A stretch of 64,000 nucleotides of DNA from Asticcacaulis sp. SL142 (lineage in GTDB: Bacteria > Pseudomonadota > Alphaproteobacteria > Caulobacterales > Caulobacteraceae). The stretch is taken from NCBI RefSeq assembly GCF_026625745.1, contig NZ_CP113061.1:62001-126000 (forward strand). The letters run 5' to 3'. Positions 46,865-55,503 of this stretch are shown piece after piece. The position numbers were made by a program, and so were the translations under genes. The notes below the pieces were generated by a model, which was given only the letters and a program-made list of their open reading frames with translations, had not been told where the DNA came from and ran no database searches. Position 1 is the stretch's first letter. The number at the start of each line of letters is the position of its first letter.

Positions 46865-47674
46865 TTATATACGATCCTTGGCCTCTAGGTAGTCTGCGTC
46901 TCGACCGTCTTCCTGTAACTCTTCCTCGGCTTGGAGCGCTAAGAGGGTCTTTAGCGCGGCAACCTTCTTCTCCAGAAGGCTTAATCCCCTGATATCAAAT
47001 ATGCCACTGATCTGAACTTTATCTCCACGGATATCCATATTCACCTTGTTTAAATCTTGCACTCCATTGGCATGCGCTGAAACTGGGTAAGACAATATAG
47101 GACTTGCTAGTAATGGCATTGGAGTAAGGGAAGGGGGCTGTTGCATTTGAACCTCCTTTGACTGCTCGGTGGATTCTAAAGACGAGCTATCAGGATGGCT
47201 ATAACTTTCGTTTTCTTTTAAATTCTCCACTTCACGGTAGGTCTCCATAAACGCACTGATCGCGGGCCCTACTGCTGTATCGGAGAACTCTTGTTTTATT
47301 AGATAGGACTTGATTGGCCCTTCGGATGGTATGCCGTCAGGAAATCGCTCATGTATGTCTCGAAATAATTGTGGTGTGAAGGCTGCTTTAATCAACGCCT
47401 CATTGCGTTCTCGCTCATTCTCAGCATGTAGAATCTCCACAGCAGTTTGAGTTACTCGAACATCGCCCGTTCCAACGCGAGAAAGTAACCCAAATTGTAT
47501 CAAGGCTGCGATTACAGTCATTGAGCGACCGGTTAAACCGCTATACCCCAGCGCATGGGCAGCGTCTTCGCGCGTGATAACATTTGTTCGGTTTAATCTG
47601 TGAATTTTCGCAACCATATCAACGGATTGTGTCAATGATAGGCTCGGGTAGTTTGGGCTGCGCATTCTGGCCAT
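46865..47674 (-). CDS. hypothetical protein in low-GC islet
   Basis: 269 residues from the ATG at 47674, which has CGGAG seven bases upstream; an earlier GTG adds a basic stretch. Residues 5-75 look like a winged-helix module (LTQSVDMVAKIHRLNRTNVITREDAAHALGYSGLTGRSMTVIAALIQFGLLSRVG). A helical middle (AFTPQLFRDIHERFPDGIPSEGPIKSYLI), a Ser/Gln/Pro-rich linker and a last helix (LEKKVAALKTLLALQAEEE) follow. I do not recognise the family. Base composition is clearly lower in GC than typA or the following operon, so transfer is likely. It may be a DNA-binding regulator (inference). Confidence 0.65.
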   Translation of the reverse strand: MARMRSPNYPSLSLTQSVDMVAKIHRLNRTNVITREDAAHALGYSGLTGRSMTVIAALIQFGLLSRVGTGDVRVTQTAVEILHAENERERNEALIKAAFTPQLFRDIHERFPDGIPSEGPIKSYLIKQEFSDTAVGPAISAFMETYREVENLKENESYSHPDSSSLESTEQSKEVQMQQPPSLTPMPLLASPILSYPVSAHANGVQDLNKVNMDIRGDKVQISGIFDIRGLSLLEKKVAALKTLLALQAEEELQEDGRDADYLEAKDRI

Positions 47675-47771
47675 GGAGCGTCTCCGTTTGCATTTCCGTT
47701 TATATACCACAAATAAACTACGCTATCCATACTTTCTTCCATAAATGGAATGGAAATCGCTTCCGGCTTCT

Positions 47772-47799
47772 TGACGTTATGTGGCAATGTGTTATTAAG
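47772..47799 (+). promoter_or_regulatory. candidate promoter of the orphan unit
   Basis: TTGACG and TATTAA separated by 16 bp, directly in front of a strong hairpin series that ends in a terminator at 48190. Confidence 0.45.
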
Positions 47800-47988
47800 G
47801 ATTTGCTTCGGCCCAAAAACCATTTGAGCCGCACGGCCCCTGGCAGGGGGCACGGCGGCTCAAGCGTTATAGTGATTTTTGGTCTTCCGGGGGACGCTCT
47901 AACCTGTCCTTTAACCCCGGGCTCCGCTTTTGACACTAACATGTCGAATCGGATGATGCAAGGACGCCTCGAAAGATGGAGGTGCTCC

Positions 47989-48084
47989 ATGATAAGCAAA
48001 GCTTGTCATTGGGTCTCCGCATACGTCCGGTTGCGCTTCGGCAAAATCGAACACGTCTGCGGACACTGGCGCTGCTGCGGTTAG
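47989..48084 (+). CDS. possible 31-aa small protein
   Basis: An ORF of 31 residues with TGGAGG seven bases before the ATG. The product is basic and rich in Cys, His and Trp (MISKACHWVSAYVRLRFGK, then IEHVCGHWRCCG). The C-x(9)-HW...C-x(5)-CC spacing could bind a metal. It lies in the middle of the candidate orphan transcript. No family recognised; coding status is unproven. Confidence 0.4.
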   Translation: MISKACHWVSAYVRLRFGKIEHVCGHWRCCG

Positions 48085-48156
48085 TCCCGCACAGCCCTAG
48101 GGTTTAGCTGTTGAGCGTGATGCACTAGGCGAACCCTACCAACCTTAATAGCCTTG

Positions 48157-48190
48157 GCCGTCGCAGGGAACTATCCTGCGGCGGCTTTTT
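48157..48190 (+). terminator. strong terminator of the orphan unit
   Basis: GCCGTCGCAGG/CCTGCGGCGGC stem with one G-U pair, 7-nt loop, then TTTTT. Confidence 0.85.
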
Positions 48191-48273
48191 AATTTTAGTG
48201 CATTCACCTTTCTCGGTAATTAATAGAATTTTTTGCACCGTGAGTCTTAGCTTTATATTCCGCTCATCTAAGG

Positions 48274-48696
48274 TCACCGCAACAAAACCGTTTCCAACTT
48301 GTCGAAAAAGGCCTGCCAGCCGAAGCGGGCGCCGCCGGAGGCTTGTGTCTGATCGGGCCGGAAGCCGGTCTGTTCCATGCGCAGATGCGTACCGCCTGAC
48401 GTGGGGGTGAGGGTAAAGGTCACCACGCTGCGCAGGTCATAGGCCGGGTTCTCATGCACATGGTTCCAGGTGTAGGACAAGGTCGTGTGTGGCTCGACCG
48501 CCAGCACTTCGCAGTCCAGAACGCCGCCCCACTCGCCGCGCAGATTAAACTTATGCCCTGCGACCGGCGCAAAGTCATTTTTCATCAGCCAGTCCTCGAT
48601 CAGATGCGGCTGGGTCAGGGCGCGCCACAGCTTTTCCGGCGGGTGCGCAAATTCGCGTTCAATAATAACGGTCTCGGCCTTATGGTCGGTGGTCAT
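48274..48696 (-). CDS. SRPBCC (AHSA1-type) domain protein
   Basis: 140 residues of the START/Bet v1-like hydrophobic-pocket fold: FAHPPEKLWRALTQPHLIEDWLM at the start, GEWGGVLDCEVLAVEPHTTLSYTW in the middle and the C-terminal GGARFGWQAFFDKLE helix. AHSA1-type proteins of this sort are very often paired with an ArsR regulator, as here. The three genes 49244-48274 form one operon. The ligand is unknown. Confidence 0.88.
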   Translation of the reverse strand: MTTDHKAETVIIEREFAHPPEKLWRALTQPHLIEDWLMKNDFAPVAGHKFNLRGEWGGVLDCEVLAVEPHTTLSYTWNHVHENPAYDLRSVVTFTLTPTSGGTHLRMEQTGFRPDQTQASGGARFGWQAFFDKLETVLLR

Positions 48697-48708
48697 GGGC
48701 TTACTTTC

Positions 48709-48927
48709 TTAAGACGGCTTGCGGCGGCTGATATAGGGCAGGGCGAACAGGTAAAGCCCGCTGAACAGCAGCAAAAACAACGGCGGCAGCGGCAGGTAAT
48801 TCAGCCACAAAATATTATGCCCCAGCCCCAGAGCCACAAAATTGGCCGCGACGGTCAGGGTAAAGATGATGGATATCCATCGGTGACTTTTGCGTATCCA
48901 TAGGTTCAGGTTCATTTTCGGGGTCAT
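48709..48927 (-). CDS. small two-helix membrane protein
   Basis: 72 residues with two hydrophobic segments (about 17-35, ISIIFTLTVAANFVALGLG, and 45-65, LPPLFLLLFSGLYLFALP) and a basic C-terminus (YISRRKPS). The start overlaps the arsR stop (ATGA) and the gene is followed by the SRPBCC gene, so all three are coexpressed. Similar small proteins occur in ArsR/SRPBCC operons; function unknown. Confidence 0.75.
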   Translation of the reverse strand: MTPKMNLNLWIRKSHRWISIIFTLTVAANFVALGLGHNILWLNYLPLPPLFLLLFSGLYLFALPYISRRKPS

Positions 48928-49244
48928 TGATCCATCCTGTTAAGCAGGGCTTCGAGGCCGTCAAACCGACGCTCCCAAAAGCCGGTCATGGCTTGCGTCC
49001 ATGCGGTTAAGGGCGCCAGAGCCTCGACCCTGGCGCTATAGTGGGTCTGACGGCCTGCGGGGCGGTCATCGACCAGTCCGGCGTGCTTGAGTTGGGCCAG
49101 ATGCTTTGACACCACCGGCTGAGAGACGCCAGCCTGAGCGGTAAGCGCCCTGACCGTCTGCTCGCCGTCGTGACACAGGCGCTCAAATATCGCCCGACGG
49201 GTCGGGTCAGCGAGGGCGCGAAAGATAAGGTCGGGGGCGGTCAT
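48924..49244 (-). CDS. ArsR-family transcriptional regulator
   Basis: 106 residues, winged helix: LADPTRRAIFERLCHDGEQTVRALTAQAGVSQPVVSKHLAQLKHAGLVDDRPAGRQTHYS. There is no CxC metal motif, so it belongs to the non-metal subgroup that controls SRPBCC proteins. It heads the operon. An 11-bp inverted repeat that starts at its own start codon is the probable operator for autorepression. Confidence 0.9.
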   Translation of the reverse strand: MTAPDLIFRALADPTRRAIFERLCHDGEQTVRALTAQAGVSQPVVSKHLAQLKHAGLVDDRPAGRQTHYSARVEALAPLTAWTQAMTGFWERRFDGLEALLNRMDQ

Positions 49245-49274
49245 TAATTCATACCTGAATGGCTATGAATTAAT
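49243..49274. promoter_or_regulatory. ArsR operator candidate
   Basis: ATTAATTCATA and TATGAATTAAT, perfect 11-bp inverted arms 10 bp apart, overlapping the arsR start codon and ribosome-binding region. Confidence 0.7.
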
Positions 49275-50253
49275 CAATATCCGTTTGGCTATGAATGTCA
49301 AGCGGGTTGAAGCGCGCAAATCCCATTGCATTTTTGCGGGGCCGGGTGATGAGCGGAAGCTCCTGATCATCAAGAGGCGGTGGCGTGAAGTTAAGCGCAT
49401 ATCCGAAAGTGCTGGTGCGATTGACGCCAAATGGTCCCTGCGCGGGCGGTTCATGGCGGCGGAGGTGCGCGATATCGCTACCCGATGATCCGCGTCTTCA
49501 GGCGAATCGGTGGTGTGCTATCACCATCCTGATGTGGTGAATAAGGCGCTAAAGGCCTTCAATCCCCATGAAGTGCGGCAGGGCTGATTGCCCCCTCAGG
49601 GCGCTCTGGGCGAATTTTAGCGGACACAATTGAATGATATTGCGGCGGCCTTGATTTCGCGAGGCCGGGGGTGTGGTTGCGGCTGACACTATTTGGTCAG
49701 CGTGCTTGAAGTTGACTTCATGGTTTCATGGGTAATTTTATATTCAATAATGAAAAATAATAATCTACCATAATTTTTTATAAGTAAAAATATGAGTTTA
49801 TATTATTATTAGTTTTAGTATTAATTGCATTATGTTTCAATTTTGTTTGAATTTTTAGACAATAATTGAGAGTATAGCTCAGTATTATCTATGTGTAACA
49901 TTAGTAATTGTGATGGCTAAAATATGGCGATTATATGTCTGTGCTGTGATTTTCCTGAAATTGAATATCTTTGTTATGTCAAAAAGGGCTTTGGTATTTG
50001 CAATTTTGTCAAAATAGATTGACTGATCGTAATTGATTGTTAATGATGGAATGAGATAAGATCGATAAAACGATCAAAAAGGATCATACACGGGAGAAGG
50101 TTCGGCAATGGTGCCCTTAAGGGGTGGCGTGTCGGGCGATGGGGTTGAGGGCGCAGTTTCAGCGTTCAGGCACGCTTCCGGGTTAGTTTTAAAACACCAG
50201 ATCGGCGCGATAACGCGTCGGCAATAACACTACGCCAGGAGCCCGCAATAGCT
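49275..50253. other. long gene-free, partly AT-rich region before TBDR
   Basis: Nearly 1 kb. 49285-49585 carries a frame interrupted by a stop at 49486-49488 and ending in VVNKALKAFNPHEVRQG, possibly a gene remnant. From 49730 to 50060 the sequence is very AT-rich and unlike the genome. GATCG-ATAAAA-CGATC at 50060-50075 is a candidate operator, and AGGAG at about 50237 is the ribosome site of the TBDR. Confidence 0.4.
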
Positions 50254-53200
50254 ATGAAATCACGTATCACGCACACATTTGGCGCGCGTCTGCGCCGCAG
50301 TCTGAACCTGAGCACCGCCATGGTCGCGGTAGCCGTTATGTCGGCCTCCGGCGTCGCCATGGCTCAGGAGGCCGCGCCGGCCGAAGCGGCCGCTGATGAG
50401 GTTCAGGAAGTCGTCGTTGTCGGCACGCGCGCGTCGCTTCAGTCGGCCATGAACCGTAAGAAGCGCGCGGGTACGGTGTCGGATTCGATTGTCGCTGAAG
50501 ATATCGGCCAGTTTCCCGACAAAAACGTTGGCGAAGCTTTGGGCCGTATCACCGGTGTGCAGTTGGCACGAGATATGGGTGAGGGCAATCAGGTATCGAT
50601 TCGCGGGGTTGAGCCTGACTTGAACCGTGTTGAAATCAACGGCGTCAGCCTGATGTCTACTGCGGGTAATATCAATGTCTACGGCGGTGGTGGTCGCGGT
50701 AATGATTTCCGCGAACTGCCTTCGGAAATGGTTAAGTCGATCGACGTGTTCAAGGGATTCACGGCGGACATGACCGAGGGGGGCGTCGGCGGTACGGTTT
50801 CGGTTCAAACCCGTCGCCCGCTCGATTTCAAGAAACCGACCTTCTCAATCACGGCATCAGCGCAGAATCTTGATACCCTTGATGGCTGGACGCCACGCGC
50901 CAGCCTGTTTGGGGCCACGCAATTGTTTGATGGCAAGCTGGGGCTGATGGGCAGCGTATCGCGCGATAAGGTAAAGACGCGCGGCGACTATATCGACAAC
51001 CATTCCTGGCGCCGCCTGGCCGACTTTGACAATTCGGAAGAAAAGACGGTTGATTATTACAATTCGGCCTACAATGACACGATCAATGGCGCTTTGTCAG
51101 GTATCGGTTCAGAAGCTGACTGTGCCACCGCCGTAACGCCCGACTCTGGCCAAATCAGCACGACGACCTTCCGTAGCGAATGTCTGACCCAGTGGCATGA
51201 TTATCAGGCCCAGAACCAGCGCTACCGTGTCTGGACGCGTGATGATGACCGCGTTTCCGCGGAATTTACCGCTCAATACCGGGTCAGCGACAATTTCGAC
51301 GTATGGGCCAGCTATCAGCACAACACCCGCCGTCAGCAACTTAACGACATCAATTATGGCACCAGCTTCACGTCCTTGCGTCGTCTTGATAATGTAAACA
51401 CCGGCGGTACCTGTACAGGTACTAACGCGAACAACGCCGGTACGGTTCCCGGTATTGTGGTTGATGAAAATCACAATGTTACCTTGTGGACGGCAGGTAG
51501 CTGCCTGACCTCGGCTAATAACGGCGGCAACAATGCGTTCAGCATTTCGTCGCGTGACTTCAGCTACAAAGCGACGTCGGAGTATGTGTCGTACGGCTTT
51601 AACTATAATGGCGACCGCTGGAAAATTGCCTTTATCGGTGCCAATGCTGAGACCGAGACGCTGAGCAAGTCTAACAATGTCAGTATCGGTTTCGACGTGC
51701 CGGGCATGGTGGTGTCGCTGGGGGCCGACAATGCGCCGACCTTCACCTTTGCTGAGGGGTACAGCCCGTCAGATATAAGTGCGGCGCGGCAGTTCCAGAT
51801 TCAGTATCGCCCGTCACAGGCTGGCAATACAGAAGATCAGTACAAGCTGGACTTCACACACGACACCAACTGGGGCCCGATTGAGAGCGTTCAGTTTGGT
51901 GTGCGTTACTCAGACGCGGTCAACTCCGGCTATGGTTACGGTGGCTATATTGTTAGCCAGGGAAATAACCTGACCAGCAATACCGATGATATTGTTGTCT
52001 ACGCCAATTCCATCAATTCCACGGCGGTTATCACAGACAGTCAACTGGCCGATCAGCTCAATGCGGCAGGCACGGCGCCGTACACCACGACTTTCTGGAA
52101 CAGCAATGAAACCTGGTCACGCGCCTTTGCCAGTAGCGTCTTCCAGGATGCTATGACGCCATTGCCGTCCGCGTTCCACTACGGCGGTGGTGCTATCGCC
52201 AGTCAGTGGCTATACCCAGATTTTAATTCGGTTGCTCAGCATCTGGATACGTCGCATTTCAACCTGGATAATCTCTACACTACGGTCGGCAGTGACGGGC
52301 AGCCCTATAACCAAATTCCGTACCGTATTCAGGAAAAGACCAACGCGCAATATTTACGGGTCAACTACGCTTTCCCGGCCTTCACCTATGATGTCGCGGG
52401 TAACTTTGGTCTACGTCGCGTTACGACCGAGGTCACGTCCTCGGGGCAGTACACCCGCCGCGAAAACCGTGATGTTGATGTTAATCTTGGCACGACTACG
52501 GGCTACGTCGTTGTAGGCAACACCTTCACCACTATGAAAAGTGATTATACGGTTTATCTGCCAAGCTTTAATATCAATGCGTGGATCAAACCGGGTGAAC
52601 TGAATGTTCGCGCGGGCTGGGCGAAGCTGATGGCGCGTCCGAAGCTGAATTTCATCCAGCCCAACATGACCTGTGATATCAACCTGACCAGTGCCGCCGA
52701 AGAAGAACCTGACACCTGTAACGCAGGCAATCCGGATCTGAAACCTTATCGTGCTGATCAGTTCGATCTGAGCGGTGAGTGGTATCCGAACCGCGACACC
52801 CAGCTTTCGGTGGGTTTGTTCTATAAAGATATCAAAAGCTTCTATATCGACAGTCGCACATCTTTAGGTCTCCAGGACGTATTTAATGATGGCACGCTCT
52901 ACTATTACAATACATATGTGAATGGTGAAGGCGCGCAGATAGAAGGTGTTGAACTGACGGCCAAAACGGCCTTTACCTTCCTGCCGGGTATCTGGTCGGG
53001 TTTTGGGGTTGATGCCAACTACACCTATCAGGAAGCCAAGAACGTGGAGCTCTATAGCGAGCTGGACGGCTCGGCCTTGCCGTATCCTGGTCTGTCGTCG
53101 GACAGCGCCAACCTGACCCTGTGGTACGACAAGGGGCCGATCAATGCCCGTCTGGCCTATAACTATCGCTCTGAATATCTGGCGGCTCTAACGGTTGGCA

Positions 53201-53409
53201 GCAACACCAAGAACCCGGTATTTGCCGAAGCGACGGGCTATCTGGACGGTAAGATTACCTGGAAGCCCGGCCCGGAAGGTCTGTCGTTCTTCGCCGAAGG
53301 TAAGAACCTGACCGGCGAAAGTGAGCGTACGACGGCAGGTGATATCCGTCTGATTAACGAAGGCTACTCCGGTAAGCGTTTCTTTGTTGGTGTGACGATC
53401 AAGCGTTAA
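50254..53409 (+). CDS. large TonB-dependent receptor
   Basis: 1051 residues. Signal peptide about 1-38 (ending VAMAQE), TonB box-like EVVVVGTRA, plug with DSIVAEDIGQFPDKNVGEALGRITGVQ and SIRGVEPDLNRVEINGVSL, a long barrel and the terminal FFVGVTIKR. The class (AEDIGxFPDKNVxEAL) is typical of carbohydrate or peptide TBDRs of Caulobacterales and Alteromonadales. Two exported DUF885 proteins follow in the same direction after a terminator, suggesting import of peptides or another amide/ester substrate. The cargo cannot be named from sequence. Confidence 0.92.
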   Translation: MKSRITHTFGARLRRSLNLSTAMVAVAVMSASGVAMAQEAAPAEAAADEVQEVVVVGTRASLQSAMNRKKRAGTVSDSIVAEDIGQFPDKNVGEALGRITGVQLARDMGEGNQVSIRGVEPDLNRVEINGVSLMSTAGNINVYGGGGRGNDFRELPSEMVKSIDVFKGFTADMTEGGVGGTVSVQTRRPLDFKKPTFSITASAQNLDTLDGWTPRASLFGATQLFDGKLGLMGSVSRDKVKTRGDYIDNHSWRRLADFDNSEEKTVDYYNSAYNDTINGALSGIGSEADCATAVTPDSGQISTTTFRSECLTQWHDYQAQNQRYRVWTRDDDRVSAEFTAQYRVSDNFDVWASYQHNTRRQQLNDINYGTSFTSLRRLDNVNTGGTCTGTNANNAGTVPGIVVDENHNVTLWTAGSCLTSANNGGNNAFSISSRDFSYKATSEYVSYGFNYNGDRWKIAFIGANAETETLSKSNNVSIGFDVPGMVVSLGADNAPTFTFAEGYSPSDISAARQFQIQYRPSQAGNTEDQYKLDFTHDTNWGPIESVQFGVRYSDAVNSGYGYGGYIVSQGNNLTSNTDDIVVYANSINSTAVITDSQLADQLNAAGTAPYTTTFWNSNETWSRAFASSVFQDAMTPLPSAFHYGGGAIASQWLYPDFNSVAQHLDTSHFNLDNLYTTVGSDGQPYNQIPYRIQEKTNAQYLRVNYAFPAFTYDVAGNFGLRRVTTEVTSSGQYTRRENRDVDVNLGTTTGYVVVGNTFTTMKSDYTVYLPSFNINAWIKPGELNVRAGWAKLMARPKLNFIQPNMTCDINLTSAAEEEPDTCNAGNPDLKPYRADQFDLSGEWYPNRDTQLSVGLFYKDIKSFYIDSRTSLGLQDVFNDGTLYYYNTYVNGEGAQIEGVELTAKTAFTFLPGIWSGFGVDANYTYQEAKNVELYSELDGSALPYPGLSSDSANLTLWYDKGPINARLAYNYRSEYLAALTVGSNTKNPVFAEATGYLDGKITWKPGPEGLSFFAEGKNLTGESERTTAGDIRLINEGYSGKRFFVGVTIKR

Positions 53410-53472
53410 CCAACCCTACATCTCCTCCCCGAGATTGGCTCCTCGATTAGTCCTCCTGGTGCCATGACTTTA

Positions 53473-53507
53473 CCGCCGCTCTGTTTGATCAGGGCGGCGG
53501 CTTTTTT
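53473..53507 (+). terminator. terminator of the large TBDR
   Basis: CCGCCGCTCTG/CAGGGCGGCGG, nearly perfect 11-bp stem, then CTTTTTT. Confidence 0.9.
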
Positions 53508-53629
53508 ATGGGCGCGGGGCGGGGTGCGAATATTACAAGGAATTCATCTTAGCGTGTCGCAAAACCGTTGCGAATGTAAACACATGGTCCTAGGCTCCCC
53601 CGCAACAGATTAATGACGGAGTGAGTGAC

Positions 53630-55435
53630 ATGGTTGATCGGCGTTCGGTACTGATGGGGGCGGGGGCTTTGGTGGGGGCGACAGCTCTGGGGGGCGGTGC
53701 GCAGGCGGCGGTCACGCCTGCGGCTCAACTCAATGCGACCTTTGAATCCATCTTCAAGGAACTGGTCGCCAACTCGCCGATGACCGCGACCGGTCTTGGG
53801 CTCGATAAGGGCGAACTGGCACCGCTAAAGGCCAAGCTTGATCCGGCCACGCCTGAAGAGCGCGCGCGCGGCCAGGCCTTCCTTGAAAAGTCGATTGCGT
53901 CCATAAAAAAGGTTGATCGCTCTAAGCTTGAGGGCATGGACCGGATCAATTACGACACGGTTCTGTGGGACTATTCCAACACGCTGAGCGGCTATAAGGC
54001 GTTCGATTTTGGCGCGCCCGGTTATCCGGCACCCTATGCCATCACCCAACTGACCGGCAGCTATCAGAGCCTGCCGGATTTTCTGGATTCCCAGCACAGC
54101 ATAGAAACCAAGGCCGATGCCGACGCCTACATGTCGCGCCTGAGCGGCTATGCGACTCTGCTCGATCAGGAGACCGCGCGCTTTAAGGCCGATGTCGCCA
54201 AGGGCATAGTGGCCCCTGATTTCGCCCTGCAAAAAGCGATTACGCAACTGAAAGGCCAGCGCGACACTAAGGCCGCGGATTCGACGCTGGTGACCTCGAT
54301 CACCCGCCGCACCAAGGAAAAAGCCATTGCCGGTGACTGGCAAACGGCGGCCACCATGGCCTATGAAACCGAGGTCGTGGCGGCTCTGGATCGTCAGATT
54401 GCGGCGCTTGAGGCGACCCTGCCGACGGCAACCCATGATGCGGGCGTGTGGCATATTCCAAACGGCGAGGCCTATTATGTGTTCGGGGCCCGAAGCGGCA
54501 CTTCGACCGACATGACGCCGGATGAAATCCACAAGATCGGCATGGATAAGGTCAAGGAAATCAACGCTGAGATCGACCGGATTATGCGCCCGCTCGGCAT
54601 GACCCAGGGGACGACCGGTGAGCGCCTGAAAGCCATGGCCAAAGACCCGAAGTTTATCTATCCCAACACGGATGCCGGTAAGCAAAAGCTGCTGGACGAC
54701 CTGAACGCGCAAATTAAGGTCGTTGAGGCCAAGATCCCTGACTATTTCGGGGTCTATGCCAAATCGCCGGTGACGGTGCGCCGTGTGCCGGTGGCGACGG
54801 AGCTTGGGGCACCCGGTGGCTATTACTGGCCGGCGTCGCTGGATGGCTCACGTCCGGGGGCCTATTACATCAATCTGCGCGACACCGCTGAGGTGCCAAG
54901 CTGGACCCTGCCGACCCTGACCTATCACGAAGCGGTGCCGGGTCACCATATGCAGATTTCGATCCAGCAGGAGAACAAGAACCTGCCGATGCTGCGTCAG
55001 ATTTCGGGCTTTAACGCCTATATCGAAGGCTGGGCGCTCTATTCCGAAGAAGTCGCGGCCAACGACATGGGCATGTACGCCACCGACCCCTATGGCCGGA
55101 TCGGCTATCTGCACGACGCCCTATTCCGCGCCTGCCGTCTGGTGGTCGATACCGGGATGCATAGCAAGCGCTGGACCCGTGAGCAGGCCATGGCCTTTAT
55201 GGATACCAATCTGGGTGACCCGAACGAGACCGAGATCGAACGCTATGCCGTCTGGCCGGGCCAGGCGCTGGGCTACATGGTCGGCAAGATCAAGTGGCTG
55301 GAGCTGCGCGCCAAAATGCAGGCCAAGCAGGGGGCTAAGTTCGACATCAAGACCTTCCACGATACGGGCCTTTTGGCCGGTGCCGTGCCGCTGGCCGTGC
55401 TGGAGCAGGTCTATAAGGATAAGGGACTCATATAA
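53630..55435 (+). CDS. exported DUF885 metallopeptidase-like protein, copy 1
   Basis: 601 residues. The ATG at 53630 has GGAG eight bases upstream; an in-frame GTG at 53621 overlaps that site. The N-terminus DRRSVLMGAGALVGA looks like a Tat signal, so the folded protein is sent to the periplasm. The zinc-type motif HEAVPGHH is at 433-440 (DUF885 signature HEAxPGH), followed by YIEGWALYSEEVA with a possible third ligand Glu. DUF885 proteins are peptidase-like and mostly uncharacterised. It is a tandem paralogue of the next gene. Confidence 0.87.
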   Translation: MVDRRSVLMGAGALVGATALGGGAQAAVTPAAQLNATFESIFKELVANSPMTATGLGLDKGELAPLKAKLDPATPEERARGQAFLEKSIASIKKVDRSKLEGMDRINYDTVLWDYSNTLSGYKAFDFGAPGYPAPYAITQLTGSYQSLPDFLDSQHSIETKADADAYMSRLSGYATLLDQETARFKADVAKGIVAPDFALQKAITQLKGQRDTKAADSTLVTSITRRTKEKAIAGDWQTAATMAYETEVVAALDRQIAALEATLPTATHDAGVWHIPNGEAYYVFGARSGTSTDMTPDEIHKIGMDKVKEINAEIDRIMRPLGMTQGTTGERLKAMAKDPKFIYPNTDAGKQKLLDDLNAQIKVVEAKIPDYFGVYAKSPVTVRRVPVATELGAPGGYYWPASLDGSRPGAYYINLRDTAEVPSWTLPTLTYHEAVPGHHMQISIQQENKNLPMLRQISGFNAYIEGWALYSEEVAANDMGMYATDPYGRIGYLHDALFRACRLVVDTGMHSKRWTREQAMAFMDTNLGDPNETEIERYAVWPGQALGYMVGKIKWLELRAKMQAKQGAKFDIKTFHDTGLLAGAVPLAVLEQVYKDKGLI

Positions 55436-55449
55436 CTCGTGAACAAAGT

Positions 55450-55475
55450 TTTTGGCTAAAGCCAAAATACTTTTT
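55450..55475 (+). terminator. weak hairpin between the DUF885 copies
   Basis: TTTTGGC-TAAA-GCCAAAA followed by TACTTTTT. The short stem suggests partial termination between the two copies. Confidence 0.45.
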
Positions 55476-55503
55476 CACGGAAGGTAGATAGCGGGAGATG
55501 ATC

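Larger units (their letters stand above)
47806..48190 (+). ncRNA. candidate structured transcript with small ORF
   Basis: A stretch of about 385 nt with no known gene but many stems: TTGAGCCGC/GCGGCTCAA around a CCCCTGGCAGGGG core (47824-47863), TAGGGTT/AACCCTA (48098-48138) and a terminator at 48157-48190. It carries a 31-codon ORF (47989-48084) with a good ribosome site. A promoter-like pair lies at 47772-47799. It could be a regulatory RNA, a small-protein mRNA or both. No match to tmRNA, RNase P, SRP or 6S signatures was seen. Confidence 0.4.

Noticed and set aside
47632-47853. A 73-codon minus-strand frame upstream of the low-GC gene
   Set aside because: It spans the candidate promoter and first hairpin of the plus-strand orphan unit and overlaps the start of 46865-47674; no ribosome site at its start. 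A 36-codon inner ORF (MEESMDSVVYLWYING...) cannot be excluded as a leader peptide.
47806-48190. tmRNA, RNase P RNA, SRP RNA or 6S RNA
   Set aside because: No alphaproteobacterial tag-peptide sequence, no GAGGAAAGTCC core, no SRP loop motif and no long open-bubble hairpin were found.
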